64,000 nucleotides of DNA from Formicarius rufipectus (taxonomy: Eukaryota > Chordata > Aves > Passeriformes > Formicariidae): contig VXAU01000760.1 in the NCBI GenBank assembly GCA_013399695.1, forward strand, positions 868,001-932,000. Reading direction: 5' to 3'. Position 1 is the first letter of the stretch. The number at the start of each line of letters is the position of its first letter. A program made the position numbers and the translations under genes. Below, piece by piece: positions 41,301 through 52,400 of this stretch. Under the pieces are notes generated by a model. That model was not told where the DNA came from. It was given only the letters and a program-made list of their open reading frames with translations, and did no database searches.

Positions 41301-41867
41301 GGATGGTGTATTAATTTTTAATTCAGGCGGCAGTGGAGAATATGATAAAATACTGTAGCTGGTTCAGGGTACTGTTGCAGACAGAAGACTTCACAGTCTT
41401 GGGTACAGGACTTTGGAAACACAACATCCTGTGTTGTTTTGAATGCTGGCTTGCTTGGCTCCAGGCAGAGGAACACCTAATTAATTTGCATTATGGGAGT
41501 TTTTCCAGTTGGAACTCAAGTTCTGTGAAGGCAGTTTCTGATCTACACCGAGTTTTATGATGTGAAAGGATGATGTTGGAAAGTTTTCTGGCATTTTTGT
41601 TTCATAATGTTTTTCCAGTAGCAAGTGTTTAATATTATTCTCTAATGGAAAATTTGTATCTTCATACCCATTTTTCTTGTTTCCTCTTGGCCTCTCTTCC
41701 CCATTTCTGTTAAGAATCAGGGTCACTGGTTTCTCATATAATTCTGAGTGCAAGATTCCTGTCTGCAGTGGCAGGAGTCTGAGTGCCTTCATTAGTGTTT
41801 TAAATAGTCTGATTTCTTACTTCTTTTGGCAATATTCTGTGACTTCCTGTCTACTCAGAATAGAATC

Positions 41868-41892
41868 TTTTTTTTTTTTTTTTTTTTTTTTT
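41868..41892 (+). repeat. Homopolymer T tract (25 T)
   Basis: An uninterrupted T run followed by CCCCCTGATG. No adjoining retroposon is recognised. Length in the assembly may be unreliable. Confidence 0.88.
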
Positions 41893-44800
41893 CCCCCTGA
41901 TGCTTGAAGAATCTAAAGATATTCTCCTGAATAGCTTTTTGATTGTATTGATAGTTCTATCATGGAGTCCCAGGCATGAGTGGAATTTTGGAACTGCAGA
42001 AATTCTGCACATCAATGAAGGATGGTGCATGTGCCTCATGCACCAGGAGGTACATGAAAACAGAGCTCTGAACCTGCTTACCAAGATGGTAAGACATTTT
42101 TTCCCTGAATGCTAAGGGATCATTGGAGGAATACCCAAACTGCAATGAAGTAAGTGTGAAAGAACAAAATAAGATGGGTAAGAGGCTTAGTGGAACTGTG
42201 GAATTGTAGTCTTGGCTTCCTCAAAAGTTGCACTATCCCATCTTCCTAATAATATATATATGCATGTATAGTTGCCTGGAATTAGAATAAGAAAGAAAAA
42301 GGAGCTTTTTTAACCGAATCAAACATCATCTCTCTGTAAGCACTGTGATTTATAGTGGAAAGGTTTCAAATCCAAGCTCCACTGCTTTTTCCATTGTTAA
42401 GGTCTCACTGTCACGTTGTTGTCTAGGTCTCAGCCTGGTACTTGATGGAAAGTTCTGTGGTTAAACCTCTTGTGTCTTATTTTCTTAAACAAATCAAGCA
42501 ATTTTTGTCATCCTAGAAGATAGGTGAAAAACCCTTCTTTGTGTTTGGCTAGATTGAAAATATCTTGGCTATTTTGTTTGATCTGAACTCTCAGATGTTC
42601 CCATTGTATGTTAAAAACAGAGTTACACGAGAGCAATGCTTATTTCTTTAACCTGGCCTTTCTGTGCTCTTCCAAACAAATACTGGTTGCATGCCAGGAA
42701 TACAAATGAAGTAATTGGTTACTTGAAAGCAATGCCAGTTAGGTGGTGGTGCAAAGGAGCAAATAATTTGTGCTTTGATGAAAAGGGAGGCTGTCTGGGG
42801 CATTCTTGAAGAGAGCAATGAAGTGGAGTAAACCTGGGAGCCTTGGAATAACAGCACAGCTGCAATGCAGAGCACACAGAGCAAGGCTGAAGGAAACAGT
42901 GAGTTCAGTATCCTACGCTGCACACATGTTTTATTCAAAATCGATTCAGTAAATCATTATTTAACTTTGCAGAGATGCCACATATGTTACTCTATGGGAG
43001 ATGGTAAGAGAAGTATGAAAATGTTTTTTGCATTGCCCTGTTTTGTCACTGAATCTCAGGGAAATTAAGGCCCTTTTCTAAGATCTGTAAATGGATACCC
43101 TAAACAAAGCACAGAGCATTATTACATGCCAGAAATCTCTCAAGGACTTCTGTTTGACTTCAAAACTGTCTGTTACCTGTGTGCCAGCTTTCCTACCTGT
43201 GAGATGCCTGCCTCTGGTGCTCTGTAAATGGATCCTAAAGAGTTTTTGCTAATGGATATTTTTGGATATTCATGCTACAGCTTTATTTGTTCTAATTATA
43301 TCTGACATTTCACAAGCTGCACTTTCGTTATTTGATGGGCAAAACATCAAAAATAATTAGGCCAAATGAGCACGCAAAGCCCAATAGAAAGCTTTTTTCA
43401 GGGTGTGTTAGCTGCTTTTTGTTAATAATTACCCTCATTAAACTTTACCAAACTGTCATCTCATTGCTTGCTCGTTGTTATTGAACTCCTAAAGTCAGGT
43501 GAGGATTTGAATTTTCCTATGAGAAAATTTCCTATGTTTACATTTGAAAAAAACCAAACATTTACTTGTTCGAATCCAACTCGCTGCTCCTCGCCAACCC
43601 CTTTGTTTCTGATAGGAAGCAGCTTTACATTTTACATGGTGCCAGGAGAGGTCACTCTTTCTCCTCTGTCTTGCCTGGTTTGGGCTCTAGTACCATAAGA
43701 AATTCACTTTCCTTGCTAGAGTAAATTGGCACATTCCTTGAACTACTGTTTGGATGCTGTCTGGCATTCTCAGAGAGTGCTGCACTGGGAGGATTAGTGC
43801 CATTTCTGTCATGTCTATGTGGAAACATCTTAAAGGTTTTTGTGGCAAATAAGGATGTTTCTCCAGGTTTACACCAACCATCTGCTATAATTCTAGCAGA
43901 AGCCCATCATTTTCTCTAGTTCTATTGTGGAATTATACATAGAGGTTGCAAAAAGCAGAAACTAGAGAATAGACCACTTAATGAGATTGTATAGCTTGTA
44001 AAACAATGTTGTTAAGCCCCAATGTTTTAAATTCACGTATGAGTGATAAAGTCTTCTGTGGTGTCCAACACTGAAAGAATAATACATCTCAGTAGAAATT
44101 GGTAAGAATTGTTCAACCAATTGCAATTTGAGCAAACCAAGTTCTCCACAGTACCATGTTACTAAATTAAGAGGAAAAAGTACTCATGACTGAGTTTTCA
44201 CTGGAACAAGAGCTAGAAAATCCTCAGGATATGGTTTCTTATCAACAACCTGAGCAGGTATGAAAATAAAAACATTGATAATTTTTTCAAACATTTCTTT
44301 CATTCCTATGTAAAATAAAATTCATTGACTTGGATAAAATATCATCAGACCCAGTCCCTCATGTCCCAAGTCAAACCTAATGTGAACCAACATCTGAGGC
44401 TCAAAAGAAGTGTTCAATTTCATTGCCTTTTATTTTTTCCCTTGTTTTGCACGTCTACATCCCCAGTGTTATAGAAGCAGGGATAAAAAACCCAACAGCC
44501 CTAAACCAGAACACCATAAAACTGGCTAGTGATACTGTACTGCATGATTTCAGCTGGGCTGGCAATCTCCCCAAACCAGACAGTCTCATGAGGTTGCTGG
44601 TTCAGTTTTGCAGATTTAGGAAATTTAGAACTGCATCCAAATGGTGGCGTTCTTATTTACCCTCAGCATTTATGAGATGTGAATCTCCTATTCCTGTTTG
44701 TATAGATTTATATATATAGTAAAAGACGAGCAAAAAGAGCAACAGAACCCAGTGCAAGCATCTCTGTATTAGTGTACAAACACTTATTTGGCTGCTTCTT

Positions 44801-44906
44801 ACCTAAAAATGTGGGATTCTAAAATAAATGGAAGATTTTACTAAGAAATTAGTTTTTTTTTTAAGGACTTGCTACTTTTTCTATGGTATTTAAGTTTTGT
44901 GTGGTG

Positions 44907-44926
44907 TTTTTTTTTTTTTTTTTTTT
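44907..44926 (+). repeat. Homopolymer T tract (20 T)
   Basis: An uninterrupted T run followed by CTCCAGTGG. A pyrimidine tract ending in CAG superficially resembles a splice acceptor, but the sequence downstream shows no recognisable coding exon. Confidence 0.85.
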
Positions 44927-45666
44927 CTCCAGTGGTTGTTCCTCAACATTGCCAGGTTTCATGCTATGATGTGTTTTGGGACCTGCTGGATCTGATGGTT
45001 CTGAGACCAGCTAGTAGCACTTTATGTGAACTACAGGGTACTACTCTGGCATGTATGTCTGTGCACCTGTCTCTAAGGTTCCTGCTCAGTAGAAGAAAAT
45101 TAGATGTGTATTAAAATGATGGAAAAGAAAAAGAGGAAATGTGTATGAATTGCACTTGAATTTGGATACATTGGGGAAAATTTCCTTTTTGTTTTGCTGT
45201 TTTCCCTTCTGACTGCAGTAAGAGCTTTGTTCTGAAGAGCCTCCATGTATGGTGGTCACAGAAATAATAAAGAACAATAGTAAGGGCACTCTGCTTTCCC
45301 CAACCCACTATTCTGTTCTGGAGGGGACAGATTATCATAAGAAAACTGAGAGTATTCCATCAAACTAAGTTCCTTGCAAACTGGGGCTCTGGTGGGCTTT
45401 CCCTGCCAGAGGTGTGAACAACAGCAATGTGTCCCTGTGAGAACACCAACCATCTGCTCTGTGCTCAGCAGGCAGGTCCTCATCAGGGAAGTCAAAGTTC
45501 TCATATTATTATATCCCTCATTCTCCATGGGGATATATATCTTTAGCTTGAGAGTCACAGGAATCCTGCACAGAGAATGCATGTTTGAACAATGATTTGG
45601 CTTCTTTATTACCCCTTGGTTGACCTTTAACTTTTACTTTCCTGCTACCTATCTGAGGGAAACAGG

Positions 45667-45790
45667 TCATAGAATCATGGAATAACCTGAGTTGGAACGG
45701 ACCCAGAAGGATCATGGAAATTCAACTCCTGGTCCTGTGGAGGACACCCCAAGAATCCCACAATGTGCCTGAGAGCATTGTCCAAACATA
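45667..45790 (-). mobile_element. CR1 LINE, 3' end fragment
   Basis: Starts with TCATAGAATCATGGAATAAC, the reverse complement of the CR1 3' terminal ATTCTATGA repeats, followed by GAGTTGGAACGGACCCAGAA, GGATCATGG, and a diverged body ending near GAGAGCATTGTCCAAACA. The wording ACGGACCCA/GGATCAT/GTCCAA matches an older avian CR1 subfamily distinct from the copy at 59931. It is about 124 bp, 5'-truncated and non-coding. Confidence 0.88.
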
Positions 45791-48700
45791 TTAGAATGTA
45801 TTCCTAGTCCTTATGCATCTGTGGTATCTTCATTTTTTTTTTTTTTTAAAGTATGTTATCTTTATTTTTGCAGTGGTCCAGGATATCTGTATTGAAGTAG
45901 GTCCTCCAGGCAGGAAATTCTCTTCAAGGAGAAATGCTACAGTTTTGTTAACATGTGGTGCTGCAGACTTTCTTTGATTTTCTTTCAAGGGGCATCATAA
46001 CCTTCCACAGGAGTAGTTCAGGAAATGGCTCTTTGCTGCAAGGCCTGGAGTCAGAAGTGTGGCTTCCTATTTCCTCCTCTCTTTTCTTGACAGCATCAAG
46101 CCCTCACTGCTGCAATACTACCTGCCTAGGCCTTCTAGCAGTGATGAGAAAGAGATATTATAGACAGGGTTCAGACTCATTTACAGCTTGAAGAAACCTG
46201 ATGTAAACTCCCCAAAAATAAGATTTTCTAGGTGAATCGAATCATCTGTTTTCCTCTGGTGGTGTTTTTTTCTGTCTTTCACACCTTACCCCCAACGCCC
46301 CACAAAAAATAACCCAACCCCAACCAGGTTTGTTGCTAATAGGGATAAACCTGAAATATTTTATGAAGATTTTCCTTCTAAAAAAAACCAACAAATTCCA
46401 CAAAGCATGCTGTGCTGGTTCTGGCCAGGACCATGACACTTGCTGATGAACTGACTGAACTCAACTTCCAAATCTAAATACATTGTTTTTTAGCTGGTTT
46501 TACTTTATATTATAACACAATACAAAATTTTGGTAATTTTGGAGAATTTGATAATAACAAAGTTAGAAATTGTGGCCCATCTAGATACCATTCCTAAAGG
46601 AATACTATTGTCTATCAACTACAGAAGGAACTACCCTTAATTTATCAAGCACTGCTACATTTATATAGTCCACTTATGAAATACCAAACTTCCAAAACTG
46701 TGATTCCTTACATATTTTCTCTGCTAACTTTTGAGTCACAAATCAACAAAGAAATTACATCTACCTTGTGTGATATAGATTTTATCATAACTCCTGAAAA
46801 TATTTAAACGTCATCATCTTTACCAACAGAACTAATATTGTACTTGTTTAAAGTTACCTGAAGAGAGAAACTGTTTATATGGCAATAGAACAAATATATC
46901 TTTAAGAACTTGAAGTACTTTTTTGACTGTAGTCCAGAACACTCAGCTTCTTAAATAAAACCCCTAGGGATTTAAATAATACTACAACGGGGTGGTCTTT
47001 CACAATTTGGTCTCCCTCTTTTTTTGCTTCCCAGAGAATTCCATTTAAAGAGTATTTAATTGAGGACATTTTCTTTACTGCATTTTTGCTTTTCTTTTCT
47101 TTTTTTTTTTTTTTAAGGTTTGGAGCTTTGTTCTAAGTGTTTTAACTTGTAATCAAGAAATGTGTCAGGTCTGTTGCCAATTAGTGTAGCTGATGCGAAA
47201 ATGGATTGGGTCTTGGGAGGGATGGCTAAGTCCTGTAAAACAACAAAACAGTCTGTAAAAGAGAACTTGGGAACAGAGGCAAAGAGAAGCAACAACATGA
47301 GAAATTATTAACAAGGGAAAACAGAGCAGAGGAACAGGAATTTGTACAGAGATCATAAGTGCATTTATGAAAGGTTTACTTGGCTTTATCTGTTTATTAT
47401 AAGGAATTAGCAGTAAATATTCACAGCTAGATTGAGGAACTTTCCTTCACTACAAACAAGATCCCAACTTTGAAGCCTGGCTTATGCTGTATAATATCTC
47501 TGTGTGTTAGAGTTCAGACCCCTCAAGGCAGTGTTGCAAACCCCCTCATGGGGGTACAGCTCTGCCAGGGGAGGGAAACCTTCTGTTTTCATTGTCTTCT
47601 TAGATCAAAGTTTTTTGGTCAGGAGAGAGATGCAACTGTGCTGGCAGGCAGTACCTTTACCTGAGGGCACTCTGCTGAAATAGCAGCAGAGGCTGTTTTA
47701 TAGTAACTTTAAAGTAGGAGAAAGGTTCCCTGGCATCAGCTAACAATAATAATAACAGCCATAATAGTATCTAGGGAACAATCAGGCAGGAAAGGAAATT
47801 CATTTTTACAGTTCTATGCTGTAGATCTACAATACGTTATGTAGGGAGTTATTCTTTCGTGTAGAACAAAACATTGTGTTTGCAGTAAACTGGGAAGGAA
47901 CTTTGATTTGATTGTGGTGCAGAACATCAACACTAGACTTCGAGCTGTCAGATGTGTCATGAGTTGGATGAATATATGAGAACATGTGACCATGGGGGAT
48001 GCAGAAAACCTGACAGAAACTTCTGAATTGGCAGCATGTGCAAAACCAACGTGTCCAGGACTATGCCCATATCTTTGTGTTACTGTGTGTCTTCAGTAAA
48101 TCTAATTTACTGCAGCTCATTGGTCGGTTGCCCCCAAGTTTCCCCAGCTGCCAGCTTGGTCACCACAGAGCAGTAACTCTTCCTGTCAGGAGCCCATGGC
48201 TAGCACAGCCAGCCTGGCTGTTCCAGTATGGAGCTGTGATTCCAGGGCACTGAAAGGTCCTGGCACTACCATTTAAGGGCTTTCCACCAGTCAGGTTGTC
48301 TTGACATTGTGTCTTTCAATCTGCCATGGACTTCTTTACGCAGCTGTCCAGTCATTTTGCCACTGCTTCAGGTGTTGACCTCCTCAGCGGTTATTATTAG
48401 CAGTGGGAAAGTATGAAATGCCTGAAATGAAAGTGTTTTCACTGGTGTTTTCCTCCATATGACATCAGATGTACCCATCCATGTAGGACACAAGTGCAGT
48501 CTCAGCATAATCTGTAGCACACAGCAATCTCTCTGTTTCTGAAGAGTTTTCTTGAAGGTGGACAAAGGAGATGTAGTTTCTGCCTAAAGCCCTGTGTGAA
48601 TTTCACCTCATGGAACACCAAAGGAGCTGAAAACAGTGAATGAGAGCAGGAGGGGAGAAGAGGCAGGGAGAGCATGTTCAAGGCTGTTGTGGTTGAGACC

Positions 48701-48952
48701 TTCCAGTGTGCAGGGGCCTCCGGTAGGTCAGCGATGAGGTCAGAAGCCACCCTGGTGAGGATTTAGCCCAGCATGGAGAGAGGGATGGGCAGAGTGGCAT
48801 AACCATGGGAAGTCAGCCCGCAGTGATGAGGGAGGTAGAAAACGAAGCACTTTTTTCATGTCCTTTAGTTAAATTTCTGCACTTGTTTAAAACTGAAATT
48901 AACTGTCCTTGGGAAATTTTTCCCCCTTATATTAGTGAATTATAGCTTTTAA
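45791..48952. other. Unique non-coding sequence, no gene seen
   Basis: No open frame above about 82 codons. T runs occur at 45833-45847 and 47101-47114, and a small AAT-rich patch at 47741-47757. No recognisable domain, RNA gene or CpG island. Confidence 0.7.
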
Positions 48953-49163
48953 GGAAAAAAAACCCAAAAAACAAAAAAAGGAAAAACCAAAAAACCAAAA
49001 AACCAAAAAACCAAAAAACCAAAAAACCAAAAAACCAAAAAACCAAAAACCCAAAAAAACCCCCAAAACAAAAACCAAAACACAAAATAACCCCGAAACC
49101 AACCAACCAACCAAAAAACCCAAACAAACAAAACCAAAAAACTCAATAACCAAAAAAACCCAA
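48953..49163 (+). repeat. A/C-only simple repeat with CCAAAAAA octamer array
   Basis: About 210 bases of the + strand are almost wholly A and C. The core at 48987-49042 is seven perfect tandem copies of CCAAAAAA, followed by a partial copy and then looser CCAAA, CCCAAAA and CCAA units. The complement gives T6GG repeats. Three overlapping minus-strand open frames of 65-73 codons made of Phe, Trp, Gly, Leu and Val run through it and are artefacts, since an 8-base unit reads through all three frames without a stop. Confidence 0.95.
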
Positions 49164-49439
49164 CTGGAAACCCTGACTGAAAACCAGGAAAAAAATTAAT
49201 AAAAGAAGTTTCTTCATATATGTGTCTTAAAGCACCGGAATAGGGAATGTAATTCTGATGACTCCCATTTCATAGACATTGCATGTTGAAAATTTTCCTT
49301 TAACTCCATTGCAGGTGTGAGTGGGAGTTGTCTGATAAACCAAAGTTACACCAAAGTAAGGCAAGTATTCAAGTATTCAGTAGTGTTGATGAGATAAATT
49401 GATAAAATTACATCCGGTGTTAAATTAAATTTATGAAAT

Positions 49440-49482
49440 GGAATCACAGAATTTTTAGGGCTGGAAGGGACCTCTGCAACTT
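49440..49482 (-). mobile_element. CR1 LINE, very short 3' terminal fragment
   Basis: GGAATCACAGAATTTTTAGG followed by GCTGGAAGGGACCTCTGCAA is the reverse complement of the extreme 3' end of a CR1 element (AGAATCACAGAAT ... GGTTGGAAGGGACCTCTG). Similarity fades after about 43 bases. It is a dead, heavily truncated copy. Confidence 0.78.
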
Positions 49483-52400
49483 TTCTAAAACTTCTCATTT
49501 TTCTCTTTTAGTTTTCTTTCAGTGTAACATGTCAAATGAAATTCATTTTGTAAGGAGGGGTAACAGCATGACAGAGGGAGATCATTTTGGAACAGTCAGA
49601 AAAGTATAGCAGCCTAAATATATGGATGAACTGTAAATGAAGAGACATCTGAAACACAAATGGCAAAAATATATGCTGCAATTATAAGTATACGTAGAAA
49701 GTAGAAATACAAAAAACCAAGAGAAAGAAATTAGATGCAGACAGCAATGCAGTGAGTGGTGCATTACATTCGTTGTGTGCAGCCTCACATTCGTTGAATG
49801 GTTGGTTTTAGCTGTCTCCCTATTGCTCTGCTGAGATCAACTCTGAAAAATTATTGTATTCAAAACAACCAAAAATTGTCTATTGTTTTCTTGATGTGTT
49901 CTCTGTAGGGCAATGGGGAGGTATGGTTGCTGGTTTTTTTAACCAGATTTGGACAAAATGGTTTATTGCACAAGGTAAAAACCCAAGTTTCATTCTGCTG
50001 CTCTGCTTTGTACAGGAAAATTGTTTTCCCAATGCATTTAATCATTGTTTTTCCTTCTCCTGTTTAGTACTTGTTGTCTGCTGCAGAATTCCAAGTGAAC
50101 AGAACTTGGAATAGACAATAGAATGGAATGGGACAAGTGAATAGACCAGCTGATTACTTATATTTGACAATGCTTGCAGAAGTCTCTGTTAAAACTGAGG
50201 AGTTCCTTTGTATGTGATAGTTGTAATCATTTGTGATTCCAGTCATGTGCAATGCAGCATTGAGGTATGTGATATTCACTGTGAGTCAGATGAAAATTGG
50301 GCACCCTCTGTCTTAAGTGTTCTGCAGAAATGCTCTGTGGTTTATTTTGTGGTGTCTAAATCTCTCTCTCTAGACTGCTGTAATTAGTCTGCCTTCCCAA
50401 CTAATAGTTTGAATAGAAATAATGTTTTGGTATCCAGAGTGGCTGTCTTTTTGAGTGGTGTTCTGTAGGCAGTTTTCCAGGGTTGGTACAGAAATAAGGA
50501 TGTAAACGTGCCTGCTCTTTGTTACAAGTGGTTGGGCATGATGAGTTCAGTGGTCTCTTCTGTCCTCATAATCTCTGGATGCATGTGATCAACATTCCAA
50601 GGAAAAATATTTTCTCAGGTTGAGCATGCTATTTACAAAATGAGGATTGTTGGTGGCTCTCTCTTGGGTTTTCTCAAGTAACCAAATGCACCAGCCAACT
50701 GATATAGTCATTGATTTAAAAGTCTATCCTAGAATTTAACAGGGCTATTGTGTATTTTCCAAAACAGATCTTCTAAGAAAGTCAATCTAAAACCATGTGA
50801 TAAATTGCTAATGTGTCCCAAGATCATTTCACCTTCCAAATGTGTTCTTCTGCATATTTTTGCCACATCTGAACTTTCAATAACAGGAAGAGTTGAGAGC
50901 TCCCTTTCTGTCTCCCATGTCTGCTCTCAAGAACTGTGGCACCATCTTTTCTTCCATCCCCTGTCAGGTGTCTGAATCCATCAGAGAGTTATAACCCTAA
51001 TAGTTATGACAACCTGAATGAAGCAGAGAATATCTCTCCTCTTTAAATTTTTTTCTGGTGAAAGAGTTATATAACCTCCTTTTGGTTAGAAGTGATATGA
51101 GTATGAAAGATCTTGTGACTTGATGGTTTACTCACACTTACAGTTCTTAATACAGTTGAAAGGTCCAGTGAAGTCAACGGGATGAAATAATAGACTGCCT
51201 AGGAGGACCTAAAAGTGGCAGAAAGTGGCCCAAATGGGGAGCTTTCCTAGCAGAGCATCACACAAGATAGGAAAAGATATTTGTTGAACAGAAAAAGGAG
51301 ACTATTTCTGTAAAACCCTTTTTGTCATATCAGTGGAATGTTTTACTCCTGCATACGTGATGGTTGTTTTATTGCAGCACGTTGGACTGTGCAGAGGGAG
51401 AGCCAAAGGTGGAGGCTGGTCCTGCTCCCCACTGGGGCTGCAGCGTTGGCAGCACTGGGGGCAGAGGGAAGGTGGGCAGGGCTGGGCTCGAGAGAACCCT
51501 ACTGAAGGAAACAGCAGCTGAGAACTAGTGCTACTAAAATCTTCTGCCTGGCCTCTGTTCATCTCAGTGTGAATCTCAATTCCCTCCCAAAGGTGTGATG
51601 GTGACAGGAGCTGTTAGATTTACTGCAGTAAGGTCAACACCGGTATCAGGCCTGTGTCTTAACTTGAGTTCAGAGCTGGAAGGGGAAAAGAATGGGGAAA
51701 TACTCGTGGGTGAATGTTGACTTTTCTGGCCAGTGATGCCTGACATAGGGACATAGTGCTGAATCAGAATAAAAAATTTGAGTCAGGACTGGGAATTCAG
51801 GTAGGATTAACTGTGGAGTTCTCCAAGGCTCCATGGAGGAAAAGCAGCTTGATTAGCCTTGTAAATGATGCAGTTTAAGTTTCCTTTAAGAAATTGTTCT
51901 GGGGTTGTGAGTCTCTGGGAAGCTGGTGAAGTGTTAGCCAGCACTGCCAGCTGCCTCCCTGCTCCACCTCCCAGGTGGCTCCAGCAGTGTTGGCAACACC
52001 TGCAGTGACCTGCCCAGCACTGTTGCTTCTGACCACAACCTGTGAATCCCAGGGAAATTCCCTGTTTTTCAGAGAGTTTTCCTGTTCTCCTCTCTTCTTC
52101 AGTAAGCATTTTTAATTCAGAGTAAGTTACCCTGCCTGGTTTGGTAGGTGTGCTCAGAATTTAAAAGAAAATCTGATGGGTATGACAAGGTGAAGGAAAA
52201 CATCACAGATAAAATGAAATACTACCTACCATTCACCCCAAAACAAAGAGAAATCAGTGATCCTGAGAGCAGAATGGTTCATGATTCATTTTATATTTGT
52301 GCCTCACAGTGGTTACATCCAGTGTTTGTTGAAATGAAATGGTGTGCTCAAAACTTAGAGAGGAGATAGAAGGCTTGAACAGACCTACCAAAAAACAGGC

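Larger units (their letters stand above)
26874..45666. other. Long unique non-coding stretch, no gene seen
   Basis: Almost 19 kb with no recognisable protein domain, RNA gene, CpG island or clear interspersed repeat, apart from a possible old repeat relic near 27783-27858. Open frames reach at most 141 codons (27411-27836) and carry no motif I recognise. Simple-sequence patches include 29273-29338 and T runs at 32680, 40604, 41868 and 44907. A TAATTA-rich patch around 43325-43480 resembles vertebrate conserved non-coding elements in composition only. Confidence 0.65.

Noticed and set aside
43045..43235. MIR/L2-like wording (CTGTAAATGGA, TTTCCTACCTGTGAGATG)
   Set aside because: The similarity is limited to short strings and the order does not follow a MIR core well enough to call by eye.
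43562..43582. tRNA-like T-loop (GTTCGAATCC)
   Set aside because: There is no matching A box, anticodon stem or acceptor stem upstream, and the flanking stem is imperfect. Taken as chance.
44907..44935. Splice-acceptor-like pyrimidine tract ending in CAG
   Set aside because: Homopolymer T tracts are common in this window, and no plausible coding exon with a donor site follows.
48987..49049. Regular short repeats that might suggest a CRISPR array
   Set aside because: The 8-base units are directly adjacent without spacers, and the genome is a vertebrate. It is a simple repeat.
48927..49153. Phe/Trp/Gly-rich minus-strand open frames in three overlapping frames
   Set aside because: They are the translation of the CCAAAAAA array, whose 8-base unit contains no stop in any frame.
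51370..51500. GC-richer patch as a possible CpG-island promoter
   Set aside because: It contains very few CpG dinucleotides and is only about 130 bases long.
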